Shown here one piece after another: positions 17,229 through 24,851 of a DNA stretch of 41,943 bases (positions within the stretch are counted from its first letter, which is position 1; each line of letters starts with the position of its first letter). A program made the position numbers and the translations under genes. The notes below the pieces were generated by a model, which was not told the DNA's origin, did no database searches, and saw only the letters and a list, made by a program, of their open reading frames with translations. This DNA is from Candidatus Thorarchaeota archaeon SMTZ1-45. GTDB taxonomy: Archaea > Asgardarchaeota > Thorarchaeia > Thorarchaeales > Thorarchaeaceae. The stretch is taken from assembly GCA_001563335.1 (NCBI GenBank), contig LRSL01000075.1, positions 1-41,943 of the forward strand, read 5' to 3'.

Positions 17229-17292
17229 CACACGAGAGAACTCGTCGGGGTTACCAGCATACTCACTGGTGGCTTGCGCGACCTCGCGTGTG
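17229..17292. other. Structured GC-rich element upstream of EF-2, unknown class
   Basis: The helices are nested: CACACG-a-GAG (17229-17238) with CTC-g-CGTGTG (17283-17292), GTCG (17244-17247) with CGAC (17279-17282), and ACCAG (17253-17257) with CTGGT (17266-17270). It lies in the 226-base gap between divergent genes and would be in the EF-2 leader if transcribed on the minus strand. Read on the minus strand, ATA follows the outer stem, which loosely resembles an H/ACA tail, but the internal loop is not typical. The strand and role are undetermined. Confidence 0.35.
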
Positions 17293-17378
17293 GATGATTA
17301 AAAGTATTTCTACAGGGGAATTACTGAAAGACAATGAAGTTTGACAAGTTTTTTCTGTGCTAAAGTTTCCTACATCTT

Positions 17379-17816
17379 ATGACATACTTGTACAACACAG
17401 GTAGAGATGTTCTTTCTATTATGGGGATATGTTTAGGACCTGTAATTTTGATTATGGGGCTTCTGATGTATTATCTCGTTGGATATATGATCGGTATTGG
17501 GTTTCAGTTGATATTCCTAGCAATAGCTTTTATCGGATTTGGTTTATTTGCAGCAGGGCTTGGACTCTATCCTAGCATGAGGAAACGAGCTAAGCTGTGG
17601 AAAAAGGTCCTCGAGATTGCAGCTGTTGAAAAGGAGGTCACTATTTCTGATTTGCATATTCGTACAGGAATTGATTCTGAAGAGGTGAGAAAGATTTTAG
17701 CTCACTGTCTGATGAATGGCATTCTCTTTGGATATATTGAGGGGGACCTCTTTGTTCGTGATACTTCAGCTCGACCGTTTCGATATAAGAGTCCTACTGG
17801 ACTCTTTAGCGAGTGA
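17379..17816 (+). CDS. Small membrane protein with C-terminal winged-helix-like domain
   Basis: The product has 145 residues. Two hydrophobic helices lie at about residues 12-34 and 37-62. After a basic stretch (MRKRAKLWKK) comes a soluble domain with the look of a winged helix: 'VTISDLHIRTGIDSEEVRKI' followed by 'MNGILFGYIEGDLFVRD'. That layout (two membrane helices, then a cytoplasmic helix-turn-helix-like domain) recurs in archaeal membrane-bound regulators, but DNA binding is not shown. The ATG has no Shine-Dalgarno. A TATA-like ATTAAAAG at 17298-17305 gives a leader of about 50 bases. It converges on the methyltransferase at 17825 with 8 bases between. Confidence 0.65.
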   Translation: MTYLYNTGRDVLSIMGICLGPVILIMGLLMYYLVGYMIGIGFQLIFLAIAFIGFGLFAAGLGLYPSMRKRAKLWKKVLEIAAVEKEVTISDLHIRTGIDSEEVRKILAHCLMNGILFGYIEGDLFVRDTSARPFRYKSPTGLFSE

Positions 17817-17824
17817 GCAAGAAA

Positions 17825-18604
17825 CTATCGATGTGCAATGACCACCATTCGCTCAGAGTTTGCTGCGTATGGAAGTCGTGGGAGAATGTGTTGTCCATAG
17901 AATTCTACCTTCGAGAACCCAATTTCTTCAAGCATCTCTCGAATCTCAAGCGCAGTATACATCCGAATATCATTATTTGACAGAGCATCTTGGTCCATCA
18001 AGACTATTCGGTCCTCTTCCATGTCAAAGAACATCGCTGGTCGACCAGTAAGAACGCCAGCGTGTGCATCTAACACATGGGGTTCATTTAGTAAAAAGCC
18101 CCCCTCAAGTTGTGTCCAAGTCTTCTGGAACTTAGGAAGATTATATGGATTCATAAGGTCCAGTAATAAACAGCCATCATCTTTTAGTGCATGAAATGCG
18201 CCCATCAAGACACGTTTGTTTTCTTCATGGTTAAAGAATCCAAAACTGTGACTTAGCATAACTGCCGCTTTGAACTGAGATTCAAACGACATGTCACGCA
18301 TATCACCAGTATAGAAGTTTACTTCCACCTTTTCATCCTTGGCTCTTTTCTTTGCTACATCAATCAAGGATTGTGCAATGTCAAAGGCAGTGACTTTTAG
18401 ACCTCGTTTGGCAAACTCAATTGAATGGTCTCCTGCACCACAGGCAATGTCTAGAATCTCATTTCCCTTCTTAAGAGTAAAAACCTCGATGATGAAGGCT
18501 ACAACGAGTTTATCATACTGCTCGATTCCTTGAATTGCCCGACGATGTCGGACTCGGAATATTTCAGCCCAGAACTCGTCCCAGCCAAGCTCTACCTTCT
18601 CCAT
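17825..18604 (-). CDS. Class I SAM-dependent methyltransferase
   Basis: The product has 259 residues. The SAM-binding motif I is 'ILDIACGAGDHS' (about residues 50-61), with 'VTAFDIAQSLIDVAKKRA' as motif II and 'FYTGDMRDMSF' as motif III. The region after 'LLLDLMNPYNLP' is a beta-rich insertion, as in other methyltransferase family 11/25 members that act on small molecules. The substrate is unknown. It shares only the fold with the methyltransferase at 6223. The ATG at 18604 has a weak GTGA upstream. The gene is isolated: convergent with its left neighbour and separated from its right neighbour by a 445-base gap holding an RNA-like element. Confidence 0.85.
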   Translation of the reverse strand: MEKVELGWDEFWAEIFRVRHRRAIQGIEQYDKLVVAFIIEVFTLKKGNEILDIACGAGDHSIEFAKRGLKVTAFDIAQSLIDVAKKRAKDEKVEVNFYTGDMRDMSFESQFKAAVMLSHSFGFFNHEENKRVLMGAFHALKDDGCLLLDLMNPYNLPKFQKTWTQLEGGFLLNEPHVLDAHAGVLTGRPAMFFDMEEDRIVLMDQDALSNNDIRMYTALEIREMLEEIGFSKVEFYGQHILPRLPYAANSERMVVIAHR

Positions 18605-18687
18605 TGATTCACACTTCCATTAATTGCGGTGATTGGACTCGGATATGAAGATTGTCATGACTGTTGATTGAGCAAGAAGGAGAATTT

Positions 18688-18779
18688 GGAGAGAATCCGC
18701 ACCTGTCTTCTCCGCCGGGAGGGACGCAGACTCAGTAACAGGAAACTCGAAATGAGCATAACCTACGGATTCGTTCTCC
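18688..18779. ncRNA. Candidate structured RNA in the 18605-19049 gap
   Basis: GGAGA-GAATCCG (18688-18699) pairs with CGGATTC-GT-TCTCC (18766-18779), a 12-pair stem broken only by a 2-base bulge. Inside are CCTGT/ACAGG (18702-18706/18738-18742) and a small CTCC/GGAG hairpin with loop GCCG (18710-18721). The element is GC-rich in an AT-rich gap. On the minus side, AT-rich promoter-like sequence lies at 18816-18846, and a pyrimidine-rich run follows the stem, so minus transcription is somewhat more likely. It is not tRNA, 5S or SRP RNA. The gap from 18800 to 19040 otherwise holds only AT-rich DNA and the tRNA. Confidence 0.4.
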
Positions 18780-19049
18780 ACCTGAAGTGAAGGCGAGTTC
18801 TCTAAAAAACCTTTAGGTTATTCATAAATTTGAATTTATTTTAAATAATAGAAAGGATTTCCGATTTTTTGGAACGATTTTGTAAAAGAGGTCTTCTTGG
18901 GAAAAAAATCGAATTTTCAACGAATTTTCACATCTAATTGTGCAGCATAGACTCCAGGTCTTCCAAATAAGAGCCTTTCAAGATTAATAGCAGCGTAAAA
19001 ATGACTCCAAGAAATGTGAATTGTGAATAAGATCGTGTCTATGAGAAAC

Positions 19050-19125
19050 TGGTAGCCCCGCCAGGATTTGAACCTAGGTCCGGTGGGCCAGAACCACCGA
19101 TGCTGGACCACTACACCACGGGGCT
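19050..19125 (-). tRNA. tRNA-Gln (anticodon CTG), CCA encoded
   Basis: A full cloverleaf is on the minus strand: acceptor AGCCCCG (19119-19125) with CGGGGCT (19054-19060), D stem GTGT/GCAT, anticodon stem GGTGG/CCACC enclosing the loop TTCTGGC, and T stem CTAGG/CCTGG around TTCAAAT. The anticodon is CTG, decoding CAG (Gln). The discriminator base A and an encoded CCA end at 19050. There is no intron. In archaea this tRNA is normally charged through Glu-tRNA and the GatDE amidotransferase. Confidence 0.95.
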
Positions 19126-19206
19126 ATGAGTGGCTCGGGAGTGAATTGTGCATTTTTCTTCTTTTCGGTTGTGAAACAGAAACAGAACCAAAATATTAGG
19201 ATGAAG

Positions 19207-20019
19207 TTAGATACCCACCTTGAAAATAAGTGCATCTCGGAGTACTCGTTGAAACATCCGTAGAAGGTTTTTGCCTTCAGTTGCAATTGTGTCAAATACT
19301 GGATATCCCTCTAAGTCCAACATCTGGACTATGTAGTCAATTGGTAAAGCATTGGGAAGGTCTCTTTTGTTCATGGCTACTATAATGGGTAATGTTGCCA
19401 TTCGGTCTGTACCAAGTGCAATTCTCAGCTCCTGTACCGATGCCAAGTTCTCATTCATTTGTTCAGGTGTTGAGTCCGCCATGAAGATGATTCCATCGCA
19501 ATCGCGGAGAACTTTGATTCTTTGGCTAGCATGTCGCCTCTGTCCAGCAACTGTAAATACATCAAAGACAATCCTCTCGCTGGCTGAAACAGGTACAAAG
19601 TCAAAGAAAGTTGTTCGCCCAAGCTCATCAGAGATTTCTATAATCTTCCCTTTTGCCAATGACCTAACATTGGCAAATAACCACCTCAGCGCTGTAGTCT
19701 TACCGGAAAGGGAAGGACCATAGAATACAATCTTGATATGGACCCTACCCAGTTCATCACGCTTCAGAACGTGACCTGGAACAATCTCGGCTGCACTTTG
19801 AGGTTTGATACGTGCGTGTCGAGCATGTTCAGCTGTGACTTTGGGGTCAAAACTAACATCTTCAGCGGAGGCGATCAATGTACCCATAGGTGCTGGGGTT
19901 GGTTCCACCATCACTGGTTTCGTAGGTGCTAAACCTACATCAGCACTAGGTTCCACTATTGGTTCTTCTTCCTCTTTGGGCTTTTTAGAACGCCCCATTA
20001 ATCTGCGAAATACAGACAA
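19207..20019 (-). CDS. MglA-like small GTPase with N-terminal disordered extension
   Basis: The product has 270 residues. Residues 1-90 are charged and Pro/Glu-rich, probably disordered. The G domain follows: P-loop GPSLSGKTT (101-109), 'TVAGQRRHASQR' at switch II (156-167), NKRD (217-220) and ATEGK at the G5 position (246-250). The LSGKTT P-loop and the TVAGQ switch II without the usual DxxG Asp are marks of the MglA family, a Ras-superfamily branch common in Asgard archaea and in gliding or polar bacteria. The TTG start at 20019 is favoured by GGAGAGG immediately upstream; the internal ATG at 19998 has none. The partner is unknown. A roadblock protein that could act with it is encoded at 27086. 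Confidence 0.88.
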   Translation of the reverse strand: MSVFRRLMGRSKKPKEEEEPIVEPSADVGLAPTKPVMVEPTPAPMGTLIASAEDVSFDPKVTAEHARHARIKPQSAAEIVPGHVLKRDELGRVHIKIVFYGPSLSGKTTALRWLFANVRSLAKGKIIEISDELGRTTFFDFVPVSASERIVFDVFTVAGQRRHASQRIKVLRDCDGIIFMADSTPEQMNENLASVQELRIALGTDRMATLPIIVAMNKRDLPNALPIDYIVQMLDLEGYPVFDTIATEGKNLLRMFQRVLRDALIFKVGI

Positions 20020-20120
20020 TCGCCTCTCCAGAATTTACGATGCTGATATTAGTCTTAAATCTTGGGGGGATTTTATCCGCAGTGACCTTTATCAATAGAA
20101 AGCCACAGGCATGATTCATT

Positions 20121-21245
20121 ATGACTGCATTGATTGACCAGGAATTCATCTCTACCAAATGGCCAACTCTCAGCAAGATGATCTATTTGGATAATGCTTC
20201 CGTAGGCATTCCTCCAATTGACACGTTTAATGCAATGAAACAATATCTAGAAGATAGATCTGAGGCTATTGGAGAGTTCGAGGATACTCTAAATTCATTC
20301 AAAGAGATTCGACAAAACCTGGCAAAGTTGTTGGGTGGTGATTATAGTCAATATGGCTTTGTGCCAAGTACAAGCGAAGGAATAAACTCCATTGCTCACA
20401 GTGTTGAGTATCCCATAGGTTCAAATGTTGTCATTTGCGACCTTGAATTTCCAGCTAACTATGTTCCCTGGCAAAATGCAAGTAGATTTTATGGTTTTGA
20501 ACTGAGAGTAGTCAAGTCTAGAAATGGTGCAGTTTCACTTAAGGGATTTAGTGGGCAAGTAGATGAAAAAACCAAGATCATCGCTATCAGTCAAATCCAG
20601 TTTGGTTCAGGTTATAGATCAGATTTGGCAGAGCTTTCGAAACTCGCACATGATAATTCTGCTCTAATTGTAGCAGATATCATCCAAGCAGCAGGATGTT
20701 TTGACACTGACTTGTCTAAGCTTGGAGTGGACTTTGCTACTGGACAAGCTGCAAAGTGGATGTTGGGACCCATTGGAGCAGGTTACATCTATGTCAACGA
20801 ATCCGTGATTAATGAACTTCAACCTCGATTCTTAGGCTGGTGGGGAGTTGAGAATCTGATGGAATTTGAATACTTTGAACGAGTTCCATTTCCTGATGCA
20901 CGGAAGTTCCAAGTAGGTTCTCCTGCAATGATTGCCTACGTTGGATTTCTAGAGTCACTTAAGGTGCTCCTCCAAATTGATGGGAAGACAAGAGAGAGAG
21001 TAGCTATGGACAATGCAGACTATCTAAGACAAAGACTTTTAGAAATCAATATCCCATTCTATGATTTTGGTCAAAACCATAATTCATCTATAGTTTCATG
21101 TAAACCAAATGATGTGGAGAAACTACACGAGGATCTCTTGAAGGATAGAATTCATTGCTCTGTTAGAAATGGGAGATTAAGAATCTCACCACATTTCTAC
21201 AACAACCATGCAGAGATTGACAGATTAATAGAGTATCTGAGGTGA
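20121..21245 (+). CDS. Class V (PLP) aminotransferase, cysteine desulfurase-like
   Basis: The product has 374 residues and a fold type I PLP enzyme layout. 'IYLDNASVGIPP' is at the N-terminus, the cofactor-Asp block is 'ALIVADIIQAAGCFDTD', and the Schiff-base lysine lies in 'TGQAAKWMLGPIGAGYIYV'. The sequence is closest in feel to the isopenicillin-N-epimerase/cysteine desulfurase-like branch. It lacks a clear active-site Cys loop of true NifS/IscS, so sulfur transfer is doubtful. The MBL-fold gene starts 4 bases after its stop, so the two form an operon and may act on the same small molecule. No cluster-assembly genes lie nearby. Confidence 0.85.
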   Translation: MTALIDQEFISTKWPTLSKMIYLDNASVGIPPIDTFNAMKQYLEDRSEAIGEFEDTLNSFKEIRQNLAKLLGGDYSQYGFVPSTSEGINSIAHSVEYPIGSNVVICDLEFPANYVPWQNASRFYGFELRVVKSRNGAVSLKGFSGQVDEKTKIIAISQIQFGSGYRSDLAELSKLAHDNSALIVADIIQAAGCFDTDLSKLGVDFATGQAAKWMLGPIGAGYIYVNESVINELQPRFLGWWGVENLMEFEYFERVPFPDARKFQVGSPAMIAYVGFLESLKVLLQIDGKTRERVAMDNADYLRQRLLEINIPFYDFGQNHNSSIVSCKPNDVEKLHEDLLKDRIHCSVRNGRLRISPHFYNNHAEIDRLIEYLR

Positions 21246-21249
21246 TTTT

Positions 21250-21933
21250 ATGCTTGATCAGATAACGGACTCAATTTATTTCATTGTCAGCCGATCTTTC
21301 GACTCAAACATCAGCTATATCAAATCAGGAGATCATGAGATTTTAATCGATACAGGAACAGGTCTTTATGCCTCTTCTCTGGACAAGGATCTACAATCCC
21401 AGGGATCTTCACTTGAAAGAATTACTGATGTTGTCCTTACCCACTGTCATATTGATCATATTGGTGGTGTCATCCCCCTGTTGGAAAGAGGTTCGCCCAA
21501 GCTCTATCTTCACAAGGCTGAAGCTGTGCCAATCAATAGTGGAGATATGAGTCAAACACTTGGTGCTACATTTGGAGCAGACCTACCACCAATCAAAATC
21601 GATGTGTTATTAGATGAAGGAAGTTTGATTGATTTTGGCGAAATAAAGCTGAGAGTATTTCACACCCCGGGACACTCTGAAGGGAGTATAGTAATGCAAG
21701 TGGAGGGATCTGGGATTCTCTTCACAGGAGATACATTATTCCCTGGAGGTAGTTTTGGGAGAGTTGATTTCCCCACAGGAAGTCCTGAGAAACTTGTTGC
21801 ATCTCTTAAACGAATTTCAGAAATGGATTTTGAGATTGGTCTTCCTGGACACATGAATGCTATGATGTATAATGCTAGAAAATCTGCACTCACATCCTAT
21901 CAAATGGCTAAAAATTGGTTCGGGATAAGGTAA
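21250..21933 (+). CDS. MBL-fold metallohydrolase (glyoxalase II-like)
   Basis: The product has 227 residues. The metal ligands are all visible: 'THCHIDHIGG' (HxHxDH), 'HTPGHSEGS' (His), 'FTGDTLFPGG' (bridging Asp) and 'GLPGHMNAM' (last His). This is the glyoxalase II/hydroxyacylglutathione hydrolase-like subgroup, which splits thioesters or related esters with two metal ions; the substrate is not determined. The start is set by GAGGTGA (21239-21245), which overlaps the stop of the aminotransferase gene. This gives tight translational coupling. Confidence 0.9.
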   Translation: MLDQITDSIYFIVSRSFDSNISYIKSGDHEILIDTGTGLYASSLDKDLQSQGSSLERITDVVLTHCHIDHIGGVIPLLERGSPKLYLHKAEAVPINSGDMSQTLGATFGADLPPIKIDVLLDEGSLIDFGEIKLRVFHTPGHSEGSIVMQVEGSGILFTGDTLFPGGSFGRVDFPTGSPEKLVASLKRISEMDFEIGLPGHMNAMMYNARKSALTSYQMAKNWFGIR

Positions 21934-21989
21934 ATGACAATCAAAATGGCGATTGTAATACTGAGATAATGTCCCATATTCTACTAAGT

Positions 21990-22138
21990 AAAGAATATAT
22001 GAGATAAATCGATTGAACGTGAGTACCGATGGTGGCTATAACAGTGGAAAAGCCGTCGGAGTATATGTTCAAAACGGACACTCCAGCCATTTAAATGGCA
22101 GGGAGTTAAACAGAAAAGGACAAAAACAGTCCATCGGT
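21990..22138 (+). promoter_or_regulatory. Promoter plus highly structured leader, riboswitch-like candidate
   Basis: AAAGAATATATGA (21990-22002) is a TATA-like box that predicts a start near 22024. The leader then opens with ACCGATGG (22025-22032), which pairs perfectly with CCATCGGT (22131-22138). The second strand overlaps the GTG start codon at 22137. Between them, in series, are GGCT/AGCC (22034-22037/22051-22054), GGAGT/ACTCC (22058-22062/22080-22084) and the 14-base palindrome GCCATTTAAATGGC (22086-22099), separated by 0-3 bases as in a multi-helix junction. A competing GGAC/GTCC (22119-22122/22129-22132) would exclude the first helix. No known riboswitch class is recognised. A stand-alone small RNA is the alternative. 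Confidence 0.45.
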
Positions 22139-22985
22139 GGGTGTGGAATACTTGGCAGACTCTTCTCGTGACTTGGACGAACTCCTTAAGGAGTTCAAGC
22201 CCGAGAAGAAAGCACGTTTTCAAGCCTTTGACAAAGTAGTCAATGCTCTCAATACACCCAGCCAGTCACTATTTGTACTAGACAATGATAATGAGGTAGA
22301 TACGTTCCAAAGAGAATTCAATCAATTCCTAGTATCTACCGGAAGAATGGAAGATGGAGGAGAACTTCCATACTATATGGTTCGAATTGGGTACGATGGA
22401 GATATGTTGGATGACATGTTTCGACTGATTGTATCAAATGAATCTGAAAACTTCAAACCAGCCTCCCTTGATGTAAACATGCTTTATTCCAAACAAGCGA
22501 TTTTCCAGCACCTCTACCAATTAATAACGAAGGAGAAATACATCATATTCCATATTCCAGAATTCCCTCTGGCATATTATTTCGAAACTGCTGTTGTCGT
22601 TGATGTTGAAGACCTGTCAGATGTCATGGATCCTACAGTTCATGATGATACAATCATTCGATATCTCAATGACCTTCGTGAACAGGGAACAGAGGAACAT
22701 AGGAAGACGTATAGCTTCTTCTATAGAATTAGTACATCTTTGTTAATGGAATTCTCGAATGTCTTTCTTGTTGCTCCAACTGCTGGAATGAATAGACACA
22801 TGTGTGTCACCAGCTGGCGAACTCAAACACTTCTTCTTGGATTTAGTCCACTTACTTGGTCATCAGGTAGTTTTCGAGTCTTTGACCTCAGTGGCAGAGA
22901 TATTGATGCAAGATGGGCATATCCTGCACCACAGTCAGATGATCCAAGAATCAAGCAATATACACGTATTGTTCCCTTCGAGTAA
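22137..22985 (+). CDS. Hypothetical protein behind a structured leader
   Basis: The product has 282 residues and is of no family I recognise. It is soluble, with alternating helices and strands, and lacks a signal peptide or membrane helix. Visible blocks are an acidic N-terminal helix region, 'YIIFHIPEFPLAYYFETAVV' near the middle, and 'VFLVAPTAGMNRHMCVTSW' toward the C-terminus. GTG at 22137 is the first in-frame start; GTG at 22143 is equally possible, and neither has a clear Shine-Dalgarno. That fits control by the leader helix that covers 22131-22138. A separate promoter follows before the CoA operon, so it is probably monocistronic. Confidence 0.7.
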   Translation: MGVEYLADSSRDLDELLKEFKPEKKARFQAFDKVVNALNTPSQSLFVLDNDNEVDTFQREFNQFLVSTGRMEDGGELPYYMVRIGYDGDMLDDMFRLIVSNESENFKPASLDVNMLYSKQAIFQHLYQLITKEKYIIFHIPEFPLAYYFETAVVVDVEDLSDVMDPTVHDDTIIRYLNDLREQGTEEHRKTYSFFYRISTSLLMEFSNVFLVAPTAGMNRHMCVTSWRTQTLLLGFSPLTWSSGSFRVFDLSGRDIDARWAYPAPQSDDPRIKQYTRIVPFE

Positions 22986-23026
22986 TGGGACACATCTTGT
23001 GGTTTGTCAATAAATGGGTAAATATG

Positions 23027-23040
23027 TAATATATATACAC
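23027..23040 (+). promoter_or_regulatory. TATA box of the CoA biosynthesis operon
   Basis: TAATATATATACAC is a strong archaeal TATA box centred about 26 bases before the ATG at 23059. Transcription would start at or next to the start codon, giving a leaderless mRNA. This agrees with the lack of a Shine-Dalgarno there. Confidence 0.65.
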
Positions 23041-23058
23041 GTATATACCCATCACTGA

Positions 23059-24042
23059 ATGTATAAAGAATATTTAATACGCAACCAAATAGAGAAGGAA
23101 TTGACTGACACCTTGACAACACAACAGGATTCAGTACAGACAGCAAAGGCATTCGTGCCAGGTCATATTACTGGGATCTTTCGTATCTTTGACGAGTATG
23201 ATGATCCCCTCCGTTGTGGTTCAATGGGTGCGGGATTCTCAGTGACCATCGGAACAGTCACTTCTGTGTCTGTGGTGGATCACCCAACACTAGAGATTAC
23301 AACTGAATACAACAAACAAAGTGTAGATGCAAAAGTCACAAAGACGGTGGTACAGAGATTGGCTGAAGAATACGAGAGGACGCTCAGAGTTCATGTCGAG
23401 CATGATTCCTCTCTTATTATTGGAGCTGGTTTTGGAGCCTCTGGAGCAGGCGCTTTAGGCACAGCTCTTGCTTTCAGTCATCTACTTGATCATGATATTG
23501 AATATGAAAAGGCTGCAGGGTTCGCACACACTGCTGAGATTATGAACCATACAGGTCTAGGAGATGTACTTGCACAGACTGTTGGTGGGATTGAAGTACG
23601 ACTTCAAGCTGGTGGTCCAGGTATAGGGAAGATTAAGAGGATTGAGCACCAAGACGCGCTACAAGCAGTCCTTGCTGGTGCCCCAGGGCTCGAAACTTCA
23701 AAAGTTCTGACCAATCCTTCATCGCGAGCACGAATCAATTCAATTGGTGACAGATTAGTATCAAGAATCATAGATGATCCAAGAATTGAAATCCTAATTG
23801 AGTGTTCTCGCGAATTTTCTGAAAAGATAGGATTGAGAACTACTAGAGTGGAGCAAGCACTAGCCAATCTTGATAATGTTGGACTTTTCAACTCTAGTAT
23901 GGTCATGTTGGGTGACTCTGTGTTCTGTTTCTGTTATGAACAAGAAACAAAAATTGCACAGGAGATCCTACTACAATATTGGAACAATTCTGAAGTGTTT
24001 GTATCCAAGATTGCCCCAGAGGGTGGGAGGTTGCTCAGTTGA
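23059..24042 (+). CDS. Pantoate kinase (archaeal GHMP kinase)
   Basis: The product has 327 residues. 'AFVPGHITGIFRI' and the GHMP phosphate-binding block 'GAGFGASGAGALGTALA' are hallmarks of archaeal pantoate kinase, which phosphorylates pantoate to 4-phosphopantoate with ATP. Together with the next gene it replaces the bacterial PanC/PanK steps. The first 28 residues before 'AKAFVPGH' are longer than usual for the family. The ATG at 23059 is kept because the TATA box is placed for a leaderless start there; a shorter start cannot be excluded. It is the first gene of a four-gene operon whose members overlap by four bases each. Confidence 0.92.
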   Translation: MYKEYLIRNQIEKELTDTLTTQQDSVQTAKAFVPGHITGIFRIFDEYDDPLRCGSMGAGFSVTIGTVTSVSVVDHPTLEITTEYNKQSVDAKVTKTVVQRLAEEYERTLRVHVEHDSSLIIGAGFGASGAGALGTALAFSHLLDHDIEYEKAAGFAHTAEIMNHTGLGDVLAQTVGGIEVRLQAGGPGIGKIKRIEHQDALQAVLAGAPGLETSKVLTNPSSRARINSIGDRLVSRIIDDPRIEILIECSREFSEKIGLRTTRVEQALANLDNVGLFNSSMVMLGDSVFCFCYEQETKIAQEILLQYWNNSEVFVSKIAPEGGRLLS

Positions 24043-24851
24043 CAAAAATCGAAATACCTCTAAACCATCCAAGAAGGATTTCATTGGAAACAAGGGAGAG
24101 AGTAATTGAGGGGCATGAGTCAAACATTGTTGCCACTGCAGGTCTATTAGCCCATGGAAGAGGTGAGGCTTTCGACTACCTGATAGGTGAAAAAACCACT
24201 GAGCTTGCAGAGCATGCTATTCGTGCAGCAGTGGCAGCTATGCTATCTGCTGACCATCCAGTAATAAGCGTGAATGGTAATGTATGTTCACTTGTACCAG
24301 AAGATATTGTGAAGCTATCAAAGATTTGTAATGCACCCTTGGAGATTAATTTGTTCTACTATCGTAAGGAACGTGAAGATGCAATTAAGAGAGCTCTTAT
24401 GGAAGTAGGTGCAAAAGAAATACTAGGTACTCATGATCGACCTTCGGCCATAATCCCTGAGCTAAGCAGTAATCGTAGAAAAGTGGATCCCAATGGAATT
24501 GGAGCAGCTGATGTAATTCTGGTCCCACTAGAAGATGGTGATAGAACTGAGGCATTGAAGGCCATAGGAAAATTCGTTATAACAATCGATTTGAACCCGA
24601 TGAGTAGAACTGCAATTCATTCAGATATTACCATTGTCGACAACATAACTCGAGCCTTACCTTTGATGGTAGAAAAAGCACGAGATATGAAGAAGCTTGC
24701 CAAGGATGAACTTCGTAAGATCACAAGGGGATTTGATAATTCTGAGAATCTTGCCATGTCAGTACAGATAATAATGAAACATCTCGAGGAAAGTGCCAAT
24801 AACATTGGCAAACTAAGAACTAAATTCAAAGCTGGAGCGAATTATAAATGA
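24039..24851 (+). CDS. 4-phosphopantoate--beta-alanine ligase (phosphopantothenate synthetase)
   Basis: The product has 270 residues, the size of the archaeal phosphopantothenate synthetase family. Its 'IPLNHPRRISLETRERVIEG' start, 'AGLLAHGRGEAFDYLIGE' and 'PVISVNGNVCSLVPE' blocks are characteristic. It joins 4-phosphopantoate to beta-alanine using ATP. The TTG start at 24039 overlaps the kinase stop (TTGA) and has GGGAGG 8 bases upstream, so it is well supported despite the rare codon. Confidence 0.93.
   Translation: MTKIEIPLNHPRRISLETRERVIEGHESNIVATAGLLAHGRGEAFDYLIGEKTTELAEHAIRAAVAAMLSADHPVISVNGNVCSLVPEDIVKLSKICNAPLEINLFYYRKEREDAIKRALMEVGAKEILGTHDRPSAIIPELSSNRRKVDPNGIGAADVILVPLEDGDRTEALKAIGKFVITIDLNPMSRTAIHSDITIVDNITRALPLMVEKARDMKKLAKDELRKITRGFDNSENLAMSVQIIMKHLEESANNIGKLRTKFKAGANYK

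Noticed and set aside
17229..17292. H/ACA guide RNA
   Set aside because: ATA follows the outer stem on the minus strand, but the internal loop is one-sided when the middle helix forms, and no kink-turn is clear. Kept only as an unclassified structured element.
18917..19111. Minus-strand 64-codon reading frame
   Set aside because: It begins inside the tRNA-Gln gene and runs into AT-rich DNA; no ribosome-binding site.
20121..21933. Aminotransferase/MBL-fold pair as a sulfur-mobilising (NifS-type) system
   Set aside because: No clear active-site Cys loop in the aminotransferase and no scaffold or cluster genes nearby.
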